Assembly (NCBI RefSeq): GCF_025725685.1
Contig: NZ_CP107008.1
Location: 372,001 to 436,000, forward strand
Direction of reading: 5' to 3'
DNA length: 64,000 nt
DNA from: Halomonas sp. M4R1S46
GTDB taxonomy: Bacteria; Pseudomonadota; Gammaproteobacteria; Pseudomonadales; Halomonadaceae
This document shows positions 17,327 to 26,756 of this stretch, in pieces. Numbering within the stretch: position 1 is the stretch's first letter; every line of letters begins with the position of its first letter. A model generated the notes under the pieces. It was given only the letters and a program-made list of their open reading frames with translations, was not told where the DNA came from and searched no databases. The position numbers were made by a program, and so were the translations under genes.

Positions 17327-17342
17327 TGGGAGCGCCGGGGCG

Positions 17343-20120
17343 TCAAGGCGGTGGCAGCTGCGAGAGGCTCTCCAGGGTGCGGTCCAGGTCGCCGACCTCG
17401 CGCTCCCAGAGGGCCGGGGGGATCGGGCCGGTGGCCAGCAGGTCGGCCAGCACGCCGCGAAGCTCCTCGGCACGGGACGGCTCCCGTCCCAGGTTCTCGT
17501 TGAGCCGTTCCACCTGGATGGCCAGGCGCAGGGGATCGTCCTGCCGGTTGACCGGGTCGCCGGCCAGCAGCGAGAGGTGGACCCGCAGGCGGGCCAGGCG
17601 TTCCTCGACGTCTTCCGGCGCCGGCGGCGCCTGGCGGGCCGCATTGCGCTGGACATGGGCCCGGCGCAGGTCCTCCGGCAGGTCTCCGGCATCGGCCACC
17701 TCGTCGGGGGCGGCGCCGGCCAGGCAGGCGGCATCCGCCGCCAGGTGGGCCTCCAGCAGCGGTCGCACCCGGCGCCAGCGATGGACCTCCTCGGCCAGGG
17801 CGAGGCGTGCCAGCCGTTCGCGTCGTGCCCGGACGATGCCCGACCAGCGGCGACGCATGCCCTCACCGCGCCGGCCGGCCGGCAGCGGTTCCAGGGCGGA
17901 GGCCTTCTGGATGGCCGCCTCCAGGTCGGTGGTCTCGCTGCTGTTGGCGGGATGCCAGGCATCCAGGCGGTCGATCAGCTGCTGCATGGCGTCCAGTCGC
18001 GAGCTGGCGCGCTGTGCCTGGTCGCTGCGGGCGGCGTCCCGGCGCGCGAAGATCTCGTCACAGAGGTGACGAAACTCCCGCCACAGGGCCTGCTCCTCGC
18101 CCTTGGGAGCGCGACCGAGCGCTCGCCAGCGATGCTGTAGGGCCTTGGCCGCGTCCGCCTGCTGGGCGGGCGCCTGGTCGCGGTCGCGCAGGGCACGAGC
18201 CTCCTCGATCAGCGCGCGCTTGGCCTCGGCGATCTCGTGGGCCCGTTGTTCGATCAGCGCCTGCAAGGCATGGCGAATGCGCCCGAAGCGCCGGCCGATG
18301 GCCTCCGCGGCATCCCGGGGCACCGGCGAGTGGCGCCGCCACTGCTGGCGGGCGCGGTCGCGAATCTCGCGCAGGGCGTCCGGGTCGGCCTGCTCGGCCG
18401 GCTGGGCAAGCAGCGTCTCCAGCTGCTCGCAGAGTGCCTCCCGGGCGGCCAGGTTCTGCTGACGCTCGGCCTGGCGTTGGTCCCGCCAGTCGGCCAGGCG
18501 TTCGTGAATGCGGTCCGAGGCCGCCCGGAAGGCCGCGGACTGCTCGCGGTTGGCGGCCGCATCGCCGAGGTCCTTCCACTCCTTCACCAGCCGGCGGTGC
18601 CGGCGGTCCAGTTCCGCATCGCCGAGGCTGTCGTCGTCGGCCAGGGCGGCGATGGCCTCGCATAGCTGATCACGCTTGGGGCCGGCGACGAAGCCGCGCC
18701 AGTCGCGCAGTTCCGCCAGCCGGGCGCCGAGCCGCTTGAGGCGGCCCCGCAGCGTCCCGAGACGGTCGGCCGGCAGCGATTCTGCCTGGTGACGCAAGCG
18801 TTGGTGCAGCCGGCTGGCCCCCTTGAAGGCCCCGCTCTCGAGCAGTCGCTCCAGCTCGTCGAGCGCTTCGGCGAAGCGGGCCAGGCGGGCCTCGACATCC
18901 TGGTCGCGCGGAGTGTCTGCGGCGTGCAGGCGCGCGTGGGCACGCTGGAGCAGGGGCGAGGGTGGCAGGTCCGGGGGCCAGCCGCAGGCCTCGACCAGGC
19001 CGGCCAGGCGCTCGTCATCGCCCTCCTGCAGGGCCTGCTCGATGGCACCGGCGCGCTCGTCCAGGCGCACCCGGGCCTTGACGATGTACTCGTACCCGGC
19101 GAGGGCCGCGTCATAGCGGCGGCGCAGTTCGTCGTCGGCCAGGTGCTGGTCGGACAGTGCCTGCCAGCGGCTGGCGAGCAACTGCTTCTGGGAGCGCAGG
19201 CTGGCGATGTCCTGGTCGGCCAGGCGCTCGCCGTGTCGCAGGGCCTGCAGGCTTTCCTCGAGGGCCTCGACCAGGGCCTCGCGGGAGCGGTCGGCCTTCT
19301 CGCGATGGCGTTCGGCCTCGTCCTGGGCCTGCTCGCGGGCCTCATGGTCGCTGATCACCTTGCGGCAGCGCTGGCAGGCATCCTGGTAGCGCCGTTCCTG
19401 CTCGCCGTCCGGCAGGTCGTCGAGACGCGCCCACTCGCGCATCAGGTGGCGGAAGCGGCCGGCATAGAGCGGCTCCCAGGCGGCCCTGGCATGGGCCTCG
19501 AGGGACGCCAGCAGGGCCTCGCGACGGGCCCGGGCGTCGGCCAGGGAGGCGGCATCGGCGCGCAGGCGGTTCAGGCGCTCCCGGGCCTGGCGCACCACCT
19601 GGCGGTCGCGGCGGGCCTCCTGCGTCAGGCGCGTCAGTCCCCGCTCGCTCTCGACCCGGGCGGCGGCGGCGTGGCGCACGGCGGCGATGCCGTTCTCGCA
19701 GGCCTGGCGGATCAGCGCCTCCTCGCCGTCCAGGCGCGCCAGGGCGGCCAGGCGCAGCTGCTGGTTATCGCCCTCCAGGGCCACCCGCTCGAGCAGCTCG
19801 GGGTCGTCGAGGCCCTCGGTCAGGGTGATGCGGTGTGGCAGGTCGAGCGAGGTCTCGCGGCCGCACAGCAGGGTGATCAAGCGTTCGCGGAGTTCATGGG
19901 AGTCATCACCCTGCCGGCGCAGGGACAGCAGGCGTTCCGGATCGGTCAGGCCGGCCAGGGCGGCCCGACGCACGCCGGGATCGGGATCCTGCACGAGGCG
20001 TTCGAGCTGCTGGCGCTGGCCATCCTGGGCGGGATCGAGTCGCGCGATGGCCTGGCGCCGCACCTCGGGATCGGGGTGCTGCCAGCGAGGAGCGAAGAGT
20101 CGGCGAAGGAATCCTGACAT
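17343..20120 (-). CDS. Large DUF349 protein with HEAT-like N terminus
   Basis: A 925-residue, highly charged (Arg/Glu/Ala-rich), helical protein. Residues 1-150 form HEAT-like repeats (DPEVRRQAIARLDP, DPGVRRAALAGLTDPERL). Multiple DUF349 three-helix repeats follow, with RRLVKEWKDLGDA, AKALQHRWRALGRAPKGEEQALWREFR and similar WK.LG / RF segments. No catalytic motif is visible. The family occurs in many gammaproteobacteria beside min genes or in cell-envelope contexts, and its function is unsettled. The ATG at 20120 is where homology begins; the frame continues upstream without coding character. Confidence 0.85.
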   Translation of the reverse strand: MSGFLRRLFAPRWQHPDPEVRRQAIARLDPAQDGQRQQLERLVQDPDPGVRRAALAGLTDPERLLSLRRQGDDSHELRERLITLLCGRETSLDLPHRITLTEGLDDPELLERVALEGDNQQLRLAALARLDGEEALIRQACENGIAAVRHAAAARVESERGLTRLTQEARRDRQVVRQARERLNRLRADAASLADARARREALLASLEAHARAAWEPLYAGRFRHLMREWARLDDLPDGEQERRYQDACQRCRKVISDHEAREQAQDEAERHREKADRSREALVEALEESLQALRHGERLADQDIASLRSQKQLLASRWQALSDQHLADDELRRRYDAALAGYEYIVKARVRLDERAGAIEQALQEGDDERLAGLVEACGWPPDLPPSPLLQRAHARLHAADTPRDQDVEARLARFAEALDELERLLESGAFKGASRLHQRLRHQAESLPADRLGTLRGRLKRLGARLAELRDWRGFVAGPKRDQLCEAIAALADDDSLGDAELDRRHRRLVKEWKDLGDAAANREQSAAFRAASDRIHERLADWRDQRQAERQQNLAAREALCEQLETLLAQPAEQADPDALREIRDRARQQWRRHSPVPRDAAEAIGRRFGRIRHALQALIEQRAHEIAEAKRALIEEARALRDRDQAPAQQADAAKALQHRWRALGRAPKGEEQALWREFRHLCDEIFARRDAARSDQAQRASSRLDAMQQLIDRLDAWHPANSSETTDLEAAIQKASALEPLPAGRRGEGMRRRWSGIVRARRERLARLALAEEVHRWRRVRPLLEAHLAADAACLAGAAPDEVADAGDLPEDLRRAHVQRNAARQAPPAPEDVEERLARLRVHLSLLAGDPVNRQDDPLRLAIQVERLNENLGREPSRAEELRGVLADLLATGPIPPALWEREVGDLDRTLESLSQLPPP

Positions 20121-20273
20121 GGGGCTTCCTGAGATGGGCGCGGCAGGTGTCGCTGGCGCGCCGGCGAACGAGTTGGACGGTCGGCGTGCAAGACGCCGGG
20201 TCATGGACTTATCTAAGCATGCGGCGATCTGGCAGAAAAGGGCGACGCGGCAGGGTGTTGCCGAGACGAGACA

Positions 20274-20303
20274 CTGACAAGGGGGCGGTGCTGGGCTTAT
20301 CAT
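20274..20303 (+). promoter_or_regulatory. Candidate promoter for minCDE
   Basis: CTGACA, an 18-bp spacer and TATCAT lie about 75 bp before minC, in the 256-bp divergent region shared with the DUF349 gene. Confidence 0.4.
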
Positions 20304-20376
20304 CAGTTGCAGGGTCCGGGGCACTCGCTTAGCTTTGGTGAAGCACCCCGACCAACACCCGACGTGGAGTTCGGCA

Positions 20377-21132
20377 ATGAGTCTCAAAGTGGACAGGGAC
20401 GGCATGGCATTCACCTTCAAGGGCGGCATGCTGCCGATGACGGTCATGGAGTTGACGAGCGCCGACCCCGAGCGCATACGCGAACAACTCGCCGGCAAGC
20501 TCAGTCAGTCCCCCGCTTTCTTCCAGCACACCCCGGTGGTCCTCAGCGTCGAACGCCTCGACGAGCCGCACCTGGCGCTCGAGCGGATCTGTGCGGTCTG
20601 CCGGGCCCACAAGCTGTTGCCGGTGGCGGTGCGCGGTGGCCCCGACCCGGTCAAGCAGTCGGCCTGGGCCCTGGGGCTCGGCTGGTTCCCGCCCCAGGAG
20701 GCGGCGCGCCCCCGTACGCTCGAGAGCGTGCCGGCCGTCGACGCCGGCGAATCCCCGGCCGGGGAGGAGGCCGCAGAAGCGCTGGCGCCGCCGGCCGTTG
20801 CCGCCGGCGGGCGCATCTTCCGCGGCACGGTACGCTCCGGCCAGCAGATCACCGCCCCCGAGGGCGACCTGGTGGTGGTGGGGGCCGTCAATGCCGGTGC
20901 CGAGGTGCTGGCCGGCGGCAGCGTGCATGTCTATGGCGCCCTGCGCGGACGCGCTCTGGCGGGTATCCACGGCGATCCCCAGGCGGCCATCTTCTGCCGC
21001 GAGCTGCGTGCCGAGCTGCTGTCGGTCGCCGGCAACTACAAGCGTCTCGAAGACATCGACCCGAGACTGCTCGGCACGGCCGTGCAGGTGCGCCTGAGCG
21101 ACGACCAGCTGAGCATCATGTCGCTGGACTGA
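20377..21132 (+). CDS. minC: Septum site-determining protein MinC
   Basis: A 251-residue FtsZ polymerisation inhibitor. The N-terminal domain (about 1-110) is followed by an Ala/Pro/Glu linker. The C-terminal beta-helix domain starts near residue 150 (FRGTVRSGQQI, VVVGAVNAGAEVLAGGSVHVYG, ALRGRALAG), which binds MinD. First gene of minCDE. The ATG at 20377 has GGAG upstream, and homology begins there. Confidence 0.96.
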   Translation: MSLKVDRDGMAFTFKGGMLPMTVMELTSADPERIREQLAGKLSQSPAFFQHTPVVLSVERLDEPHLALERICAVCRAHKLLPVAVRGGPDPVKQSAWALGLGWFPPQEAARPRTLESVPAVDAGESPAGEEAAEALAPPAVAAGGRIFRGTVRSGQQITAPEGDLVVVGAVNAGAEVLAGGSVHVYGALRGRALAGIHGDPQAAIFCRELRAELLSVAGNYKRLEDIDPRLLGTAVQVRLSDDQLSIMSLD

Positions 21133-21213
21133 AGTGCTACAAACAACGACGATTCGGCGGAGTGGCCATGGGCCTGCCGCCTTTCCATCACCATGACAGA
21201 CAGGATGCGACAC

Positions 21214-22032
21214 TTGGCCAAGATCATTGTTGTGACCTCCGGCAAGGGGGGGGTCGGTAAGACAACCAGTGCTGCCGCCATCGCGACGGGCCTGGCGCTG
21301 CGCGGCCAGAAGACCGTGGTTATCGATTTCGATGTCGGGCTGCGCAACCTCGACCTGATCATGGGCTGCGAGCGACGCGTGGTCTATGACCTGGTCAACG
21401 TCATCCAGGGCGAGGCCGGCCTCAACCAGGCGCTGATCCGCGACAAGCGCGTGGACAACCTGCACATCCTTCCGGCCTCCCAGACCCGGGACAAGGATGC
21501 GCTGACCCTGGAAGGGGTCGAGACCGTGCTCAACACCCTCAACAAGGACTTCGACTACATCATCTGCGACTCGCCGGCGGGCATCGAGCGCGGCGCCCAG
21601 CTGGCCATGTACTTCGCCGACGAGGCGATCGTGGTGACCAATCCCGAGGTCTCCTCGGTGCGTGACTCCGACCGCATCCTCGGCCTGCTGTCGTCCAAGA
21701 CCCGGCGTGGCGAGCGGGGCGACGATCCGATCAAGGAACACCTGCTGATCACCCGCTACAACCCGAATCGCGTGGATCTGGGCGACATGCTCAACCTCGA
21801 GGACATCCGCGAGATCCTGGCCATCGATCTGGTCGGCCTGATCCCGGAGTCCGAGGCGGTACTGCGGGCCTCCAACCAGGGGGTGCCGGTGACCCACGAC
21901 GACAGCAGCGATGCCGGCCAGGCCTATGCCGATACCGTGTCCCGGCTGCTGGGCGAGGAGGTGCCCCTGCGGTTCCACGAGTTCCAGAAGAAGAGCCTGT
22001 TGAGCAGAATGTTCGGAGGAGTCCGCCGGTGA
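21214..22032 (+). CDS. minD: Septum site-determining ATPase MinD
   Basis: A 272-residue membrane-cycling ATPase that recruits MinC. It has the deviant Walker A motif SGKGGVGKTTS, DFDVGLRNLDLIMG, the Walker B-like DYIICDSPAGIE, and a C-terminal amphipathic membrane helix (KKSLLSRMFGG). The start is assigned to TTG at 21214, because this gives the family N terminus (M)AKIIVVTSG and has AGGA at normal distance. ATGs at 21193 and 21205 would add 7 or 3 atypical residues. It overlaps minE by 4 bp. Confidence 0.95.
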   Translation: MAKIIVVTSGKGGVGKTTSAAAIATGLALRGQKTVVIDFDVGLRNLDLIMGCERRVVYDLVNVIQGEAGLNQALIRDKRVDNLHILPASQTRDKDALTLEGVETVLNTLNKDFDYIICDSPAGIERGAQLAMYFADEAIVVTNPEVSSVRDSDRILGLLSSKTRRGERGDDPIKEHLLITRYNPNRVDLGDMLNLEDIREILAIDLVGLIPESEAVLRASNQGVPVTHDDSSDAGQAYADTVSRLLGEEVPLRFHEFQKKSLLSRMFGGVRR

Positions 22033-22292
22033 AGCTACTCGATTTCCTGAAGCGCGAGCGCAAGAAGTCTGCCTCCGTCGCCAAGGAGCGGCTGCAGATC
22101 ATCGTCGCCCACCAGCGCAGCCAGCGTGGGCAACCGGACTACATGCCGATGCTCGAGCGGGAACTGCTGGAAGTGATCCGTCGCTATGTCCAGGTCGATG
22201 ACGATGCCATCAACATCAGCCTGGACAGCGAGGACAACTGCTCGGTGCTGGAGCTGAACGTCACCCTGCCGAGGGCCGGGGAGGGCGGCTGA
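22029..22292 (+). CDS. minE: Min topological specificity factor MinE
   Basis: An 87-residue protein starting with GTG inside the minD stop (GTGA). The N terminus MKLLDFLKRERKKSASVAKE is the membrane/MinD-binding region, followed by RLQIIVAHQRSQRG. The C-terminal half is the topological-specificity domain. It stimulates MinD ATPase to drive pole-to-pole oscillation. Confidence 0.96.
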   Translation: MKLLDFLKRERKKSASVAKERLQIIVAHQRSQRGQPDYMPMLERELLEVIRRYVQVDDDAINISLDSEDNCSVLELNVTLPRAGEGG

Positions 22293-22357
22293 GTCGTGGG
22301 CGGGCCTGTGCTAGGCTGGGGCCCCTTGTCCCATCGCCTGCTCGGAGAGCCTCGCCC

Positions 22358-23848
22358 ATGGCGCAGCCGAAAGCCGCCCCGCTGACCTTCCTGTGGCACG
22401 ACTACGAGACGTTCGGCGCCGACCCGCGTCGGGACCGCCCCTCACAGTTCGCGGCCATCCGCACCGATGCCGACTTCAACGAGATCGACGAGCCCCTCGA
22501 GCTGTTCTGCCGGCCCGCCGACGATTACCTGCCGCATCCGCAGGCCTGCCTGATCACCGGCATCACCCCCCAGCAGGCCCGGCGGCGCGGCCTGCCCGAG
22601 GCCGAGTTCGCCGGCCGGATCGAGGCCGCGATGAGCGAGCCCGGCACCTGTGCCCTGGGCTACAACAGCCTGCGTTTCGATGACGAGGTCAGCCGCCACC
22701 TCTTCTACCGCAACCTCATCGATCCCTACGCCCGGGAGTGGCAGAACGGCAACTCCCGCTGGGACCTGATCGACGTGGTGCGGGCCTTCCATGCGTTGCG
22801 CCCCGAGGGCATCGAGTGGCCGAGGCGCGAGGATGGCTCGCCCAGCTTCCGACTCGAGGACCTGACCGCCGCCAACGGCATCGAGCATGCCGGGGCTCAT
22901 GACGCCCTGGCCGACGTGCGGGCCACCATCGCCCTGGCGAAACGCCTGCGCGAGAGCAACGCCAAGCTGTTCGACTACCTGCTGGGCATGCGCGGCAAGC
23001 GCCAGGTGGCCAGGCAGCTCGATGTGCCGGGGCGCAAGCCGGTGCTGCACATCTCCCGGCGCTACCCGGCGAGTCGCGGCTGCAGCGCCCTGGTGATGCC
23101 GCTGGCCGAGCACCCCACCAACCCCAATGGGGTCATCGTCTACGACCTCTCGGTGGACCCCGATCCCCTGTTGCGCCTCGAGCCCGAGCAGATCCGCGAG
23201 CGGGTCTTCGTCAGCAACGACGACCTCGCCGAGGGCGAGACGCGCATCCCGCTGAAGGTCATCCATATCAACAAGTGCCCGGTGATCCTGCCGGCGAACG
23301 CCCTCAAGGACACCGCGGGACCGCATCAGGGCGAGTATGGCGAGATCGTCGAGCGGCTGCGCCTCGACGTGGCGGCCTGCCGGCGCCACTGGAAGGTGCT
23401 GGCACAGCATCCCGAGGTCGTGGCCCGGGTCAGCGAGGCCTTCGCCTCGCCGCCCCCCGAACCGCCCCGCGACCCCGACCTGATGCTCTATTCCGGCGGC
23501 TTCTTCTCGCCGTCCGACCGCCAGCAGATGCAGCGGGTCCGCGACAGCGATCCCTGGGACCTGGTGGGCGCCCGCTTCGCCTTCCAGGATCCGCGCCTCG
23601 AGGAGATGGTGTTCCGCTTCCGGGCGCGCAGCTATCCCGACACCCTGACCGGCGAGGAACAGGCCCGCTGGGAGGCCTTCCGCTGGGAGCGCATGAACGA
23701 CCCGGCCATCGCCGGCTTCGCGCTCAAGGATTTCGCCCGGGAGATCGAGCGGCTCAACCAGCTGTCGCTGGGTGACCGGGACCGCCAGATCCTCGAGGAA
23801 CTCGTGATGCACGTGGAGGCGATCATGCCGGCCCAGGCCTTCGGCTGA
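22358..23848 (+). CDS. sbcB: Exodeoxyribonuclease I
   Basis: A 496-residue ssDNA-specific 3'-5' exonuclease. The N-terminal DEDDh domain has FLWHDYETFG (ExoI), YNSLRFDDEVSRHLFYRN (ExoII) and AHDALADVRATI (ExoIII). SH3-like and C-terminal helical domains follow (GFFSPSDRQQMQRV). It processes 3' ends in recombination and mismatch repair and interacts with SSB. The length is near E. coli ExoI (475). A strong bidirectional terminator follows. Confidence 0.96.
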   Translation: MAQPKAAPLTFLWHDYETFGADPRRDRPSQFAAIRTDADFNEIDEPLELFCRPADDYLPHPQACLITGITPQQARRRGLPEAEFAGRIEAAMSEPGTCALGYNSLRFDDEVSRHLFYRNLIDPYAREWQNGNSRWDLIDVVRAFHALRPEGIEWPRREDGSPSFRLEDLTAANGIEHAGAHDALADVRATIALAKRLRESNAKLFDYLLGMRGKRQVARQLDVPGRKPVLHISRRYPASRGCSALVMPLAEHPTNPNGVIVYDLSVDPDPLLRLEPEQIRERVFVSNDDLAEGETRIPLKVIHINKCPVILPANALKDTAGPHQGEYGEIVERLRLDVAACRRHWKVLAQHPEVVARVSEAFASPPPEPPRDPDLMLYSGGFFSPSDRQQMQRVRDSDPWDLVGARFAFQDPRLEEMVFRFRARSYPDTLTGEEQARWEAFRWERMNDPAIAGFALKDFAREIERLNQLSLGDRDRQILEELVMHVEAIMPAQAFG

Positions 23849-23867
23849 CCTTTTGCTTCATCTCCAA

Positions 23868-23903
23868 CGACGACGCCCGGCCGATCGGCCGGGCGTCGTC
23901 GTT
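23868..23903. terminator. Bidirectional terminator between sbcB and M16 protease
   Basis: ACGACGACGCCCGGCCGA and its complement form a perfect self-complementary hairpin between convergent genes. Confidence 0.8.
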
Positions 23904-23918
23904 TCGGTGGAGGGCGGT

Positions 23919-26756
23919 TCAGCCCTCGCCGTCGGGCAGTGGCGGCAGGTCGTCCTTGAGCGCCATGATGTCGCTGGGGGGATCGCCGGGGTCATGGGTG
24001 ATATGGACCACGGCATCGTTGAGCAGGCTCGGCCAGGCGTCACGCAGGGCCTCCGGGGTCACGGCCAGCACCCGCTCGGCGAGTCGCTGGCGCTCGTCGA
24101 AGGCGGTGTCGGCCATGGCCAGCGCCCGCCACAGTCGGTTGGTGCGCTCGGGCAGGCCGGTGTCGCGGCGCAGCAGGTCGTCGTGTACCGCCTGGCGGTA
24201 GGGGGCCAGGGCCGCCTCATCCAGCCCTTCGAGGCGTGCGCCGAAGGCCGCCAGGAAGGCGTCGATGCGCGACTGGATGGTGGTGCTGTCGGTGTCCGGG
24301 GACTGCACCAGCAGGCCGATGCCGGGAGCGTCGAGCAGCGGCCGATAGCCGGCGTTGACCACATAGCCCAACTGCTGCTCGGTACGCAGTTGCTGGTAGA
24401 AGGGCGTCTCGAGCAGGCGGCCCAGCACCGCCAGCCGGGCCTGGCTGTCCAGCGAGCGGTCCGGGCCCTGCAGGTAGCGCATCACCAGGGACTCGTCCCG
24501 GGCGGTATCCGGCGTCAGCGCGGGGAGGTCGCGACTGGCCTGCAGCGGGGTCAGGTCGGGAATGGCGCTCTTTGCCAGCTGCGGGGCCAGGGTCTCGGCG
24601 ACCCGGCGTGCCTGTCGGGTCGCCGCCTCGTGGCCGAGGTTGCCCACCGCCATGGCCTCCAGGTGGAGGTCGTCGAGGAAGGCCTCGCGGTAGTCGCGCA
24701 GCGCCTGGGCATCGACGTCCTCGAGGGCCGCCAGCAGGGCCTCGGTAGGCCACTGGGGGCGGATCAACGTCTCGGCCAGGGTGCGGTCGGCCTGGCGATA
24801 GAGCGATTCCTGGGGCGCGTTGCGCCACTCGCGCCGCAGCCGGTGGTCGACCCGCGCCACGCTGTCGGCGTCGATCTCGCCCCGGGTGAGCTGCTCGAGC
24901 ACGCGCCCGATGAGGCGATCCTGGCGGTCACGCCAGCCCGAGAACGACAGCGTGATGCCGCGGGCATGGGCGTAGGCCTCGAAGCCGTGACCGGCCAGCC
25001 GTGCCGGATACAGCGCCCCGTTGAGGCTGTCCTGGAGCCAGCCGGCCAGCAGGCGCGCCATGGCGGCCTGGCGGGCATCGCGGCCCGAGGCGGGGTGCTG
25101 CAGGCTGAAGCGCCACTCCACCCGGGGCGTGTCGAAGCTGGCATCGCGCATGTGCCAGAAGGCGAACTCGGGCGCGTCGATCCGTTGCACCGGGGTGTCG
25201 TCCTGGCCGGCCAGCAGCGTCAGGTCCTCGGCGATATAGGGGTTGGGGGCGGGCAACTGCAGCCCGGCCAGGGGCGCCGCCGTCGTGTCGCGGCTGGGGG
25301 CGAGCGGTGTCCAGGGCGTGTCGAACCAGGGCGAGGTGCGCTCGCCCTCCACCTCCGGGCCCGCATACAGGCGCAGCATGTTGTCCGGCCGCAGGGCCGC
25401 GAGCCAGGCCTCGATCTGCTCCTCGTCGAAGGCGTCCATGCGGTAGGGCGCGTAGTTGACGTCCTCGAGGGGGTAGTAGGCGAGGTTCATCGACAGGCGC
25501 ATGGCATCCTGCAGCGGCGCGCCGTGCTGCTGGAAGCGGAACTCCTGTTCGGCGAGCCGAGCCTGTTCGTCATAGCGCCAGGCCTCGACCCCATCGCGGC
25601 GGATGGCCGCGATGGCCTCGAACAGCGTCCCCTGGATGCGGGCGATGTGCTCGGCCCCGGCCGGCGTCAGGCTGATGTCGACGCGGAACAGCGCCTGGCG
25701 GCCGTCACCGTGGGTCACCCCCGCGGAGAGGCCGTCGGCCCAGCCGGCCTCGCGCAGCACGTCCAGCATGCTGCCGTCGCCCTCGTGACCGAGCAGGTTG
25801 GCGAGATAGCTGGCCGGCTTGTGGCGATAGGCCGTCTGGGGGTCCGGTACCGGGAAGTAGAAGGTCAGCTGGCGGCTGTCGCGCAGCGAGCGCAGCTCGG
25901 CGGCGGCGGGCAGCTGCTCGGGAGTGACCAGGGGCGTGGCGATCTCCGGGCGGGACAGCCCGCGGTCGGGCACGTCGGCGAAGCGCTCGCTGACCAGGGC
26001 GGTCAGCTCGTCCAGGGGCTGGGGGGCAACCACGGCCAGGTGCATGACATTGGCGCCATAGTGGGACTCATAGAAGTCGATCACCCGCTCGCGCAGGTCG
26101 GGTTCGCCCGCGGGACGATCGGCCAGGGTGTCGCGGCTGCCCACCGAGAAGCCGGTGGTGGGGTGGGCCGGGTTGAGCAGTCGGTCGAGGACGTCATTGT
26201 GGCGCCGGGCCTCGTCGCGCTTGCGGGCCATGTACTCCGAGTGGACCACCTGGCGTTCGCTCTCGAGCCGGTCGGCGTTGAACAGCGGGTCGACGAAGAA
26301 GCGGCTGAAGCGGTCCAGGGCCCCGGCCAGGGCGTCGGGCTCCACCGAGAAGAAGTAGTTGGTGTCCCGGGGCGCGGTGAAGGCGTTGTGCTGGCCGCCA
26401 TGGCGGGACAGGAACCCCTGGTAGGCATCGGACGCCGGGTAGGTCTCGGTCCCCAGGAACAGCATGTGCTCGAGGTAGTGCGCCAGGCCGGGCAGGTCCT
26501 CCGGGTCCTGGGCGCTGCCGACGTCCACGTTCAGCGAGGCGGCGGCCTTGTCGGCCTCGGGGTCGCTGACCAGCAGGGCGGTGAGGCCGTTGTCCAGGGT
26601 CAGCACACGGTAGTCGCGATCGTCCGCCGGGCTGACCCGGGGCGTGGTCACGGCCTCGACGGTGCCCGGCTCCGGCTGGGCGGCGGCGAGCCCCGGCAGC
26701 AGCGCCGCGACGAGGGCCAGCGAGGCGGCCAGGGGAGTGCACAGTGGTCGGGTCAT
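23919..26756 (-). CDS. Periplasmic M16 (pitrilysin/insulinase) zinc protease
   Basis: A 945-residue protein with a signal peptide (LAASLALVAALLPGLAAAQ, cut near residue 26), hence periplasmic. The inverted zinc motif HYLEH lies at residues 93-97 in LAHYLEHMLFLGTETYP, with downstream NYFFSVEP and the third-ligand Glu region in VVHSEYMARKRDEARRH. Second-half, inactive M16 repeats are present (RTEQQLGYVVNAGYRP). The size and architecture match PtrA/protease III. It degrades small peptides and unfolded fragments. It is translated from an ATGA overlap with the SRAP gene. Confidence 0.93.
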   Translation of the reverse strand: MTRPLCTPLAASLALVAALLPGLAAAQPEPGTVEAVTTPRVSPADDRDYRVLTLDNGLTALLVSDPEADKAAASLNVDVGSAQDPEDLPGLAHYLEHMLFLGTETYPASDAYQGFLSRHGGQHNAFTAPRDTNYFFSVEPDALAGALDRFSRFFVDPLFNADRLESERQVVHSEYMARKRDEARRHNDVLDRLLNPAHPTTGFSVGSRDTLADRPAGEPDLRERVIDFYESHYGANVMHLAVVAPQPLDELTALVSERFADVPDRGLSRPEIATPLVTPEQLPAAAELRSLRDSRQLTFYFPVPDPQTAYRHKPASYLANLLGHEGDGSMLDVLREAGWADGLSAGVTHGDGRQALFRVDISLTPAGAEHIARIQGTLFEAIAAIRRDGVEAWRYDEQARLAEQEFRFQQHGAPLQDAMRLSMNLAYYPLEDVNYAPYRMDAFDEEQIEAWLAALRPDNMLRLYAGPEVEGERTSPWFDTPWTPLAPSRDTTAAPLAGLQLPAPNPYIAEDLTLLAGQDDTPVQRIDAPEFAFWHMRDASFDTPRVEWRFSLQHPASGRDARQAAMARLLAGWLQDSLNGALYPARLAGHGFEAYAHARGITLSFSGWRDRQDRLIGRVLEQLTRGEIDADSVARVDHRLRREWRNAPQESLYRQADRTLAETLIRPQWPTEALLAALEDVDAQALRDYREAFLDDLHLEAMAVGNLGHEAATRQARRVAETLAPQLAKSAIPDLTPLQASRDLPALTPDTARDESLVMRYLQGPDRSLDSQARLAVLGRLLETPFYQQLRTEQQLGYVVNAGYRPLLDAPGIGLLVQSPDTDSTTIQSRIDAFLAAFGARLEGLDEAALAPYRQAVHDDLLRRDTGLPERTNRLWRALAMADTAFDERQRLAERVLAVTPEALRDAWPSLLNDAVVHITHDPGDPPSDIMALKDDLPPLPDGEG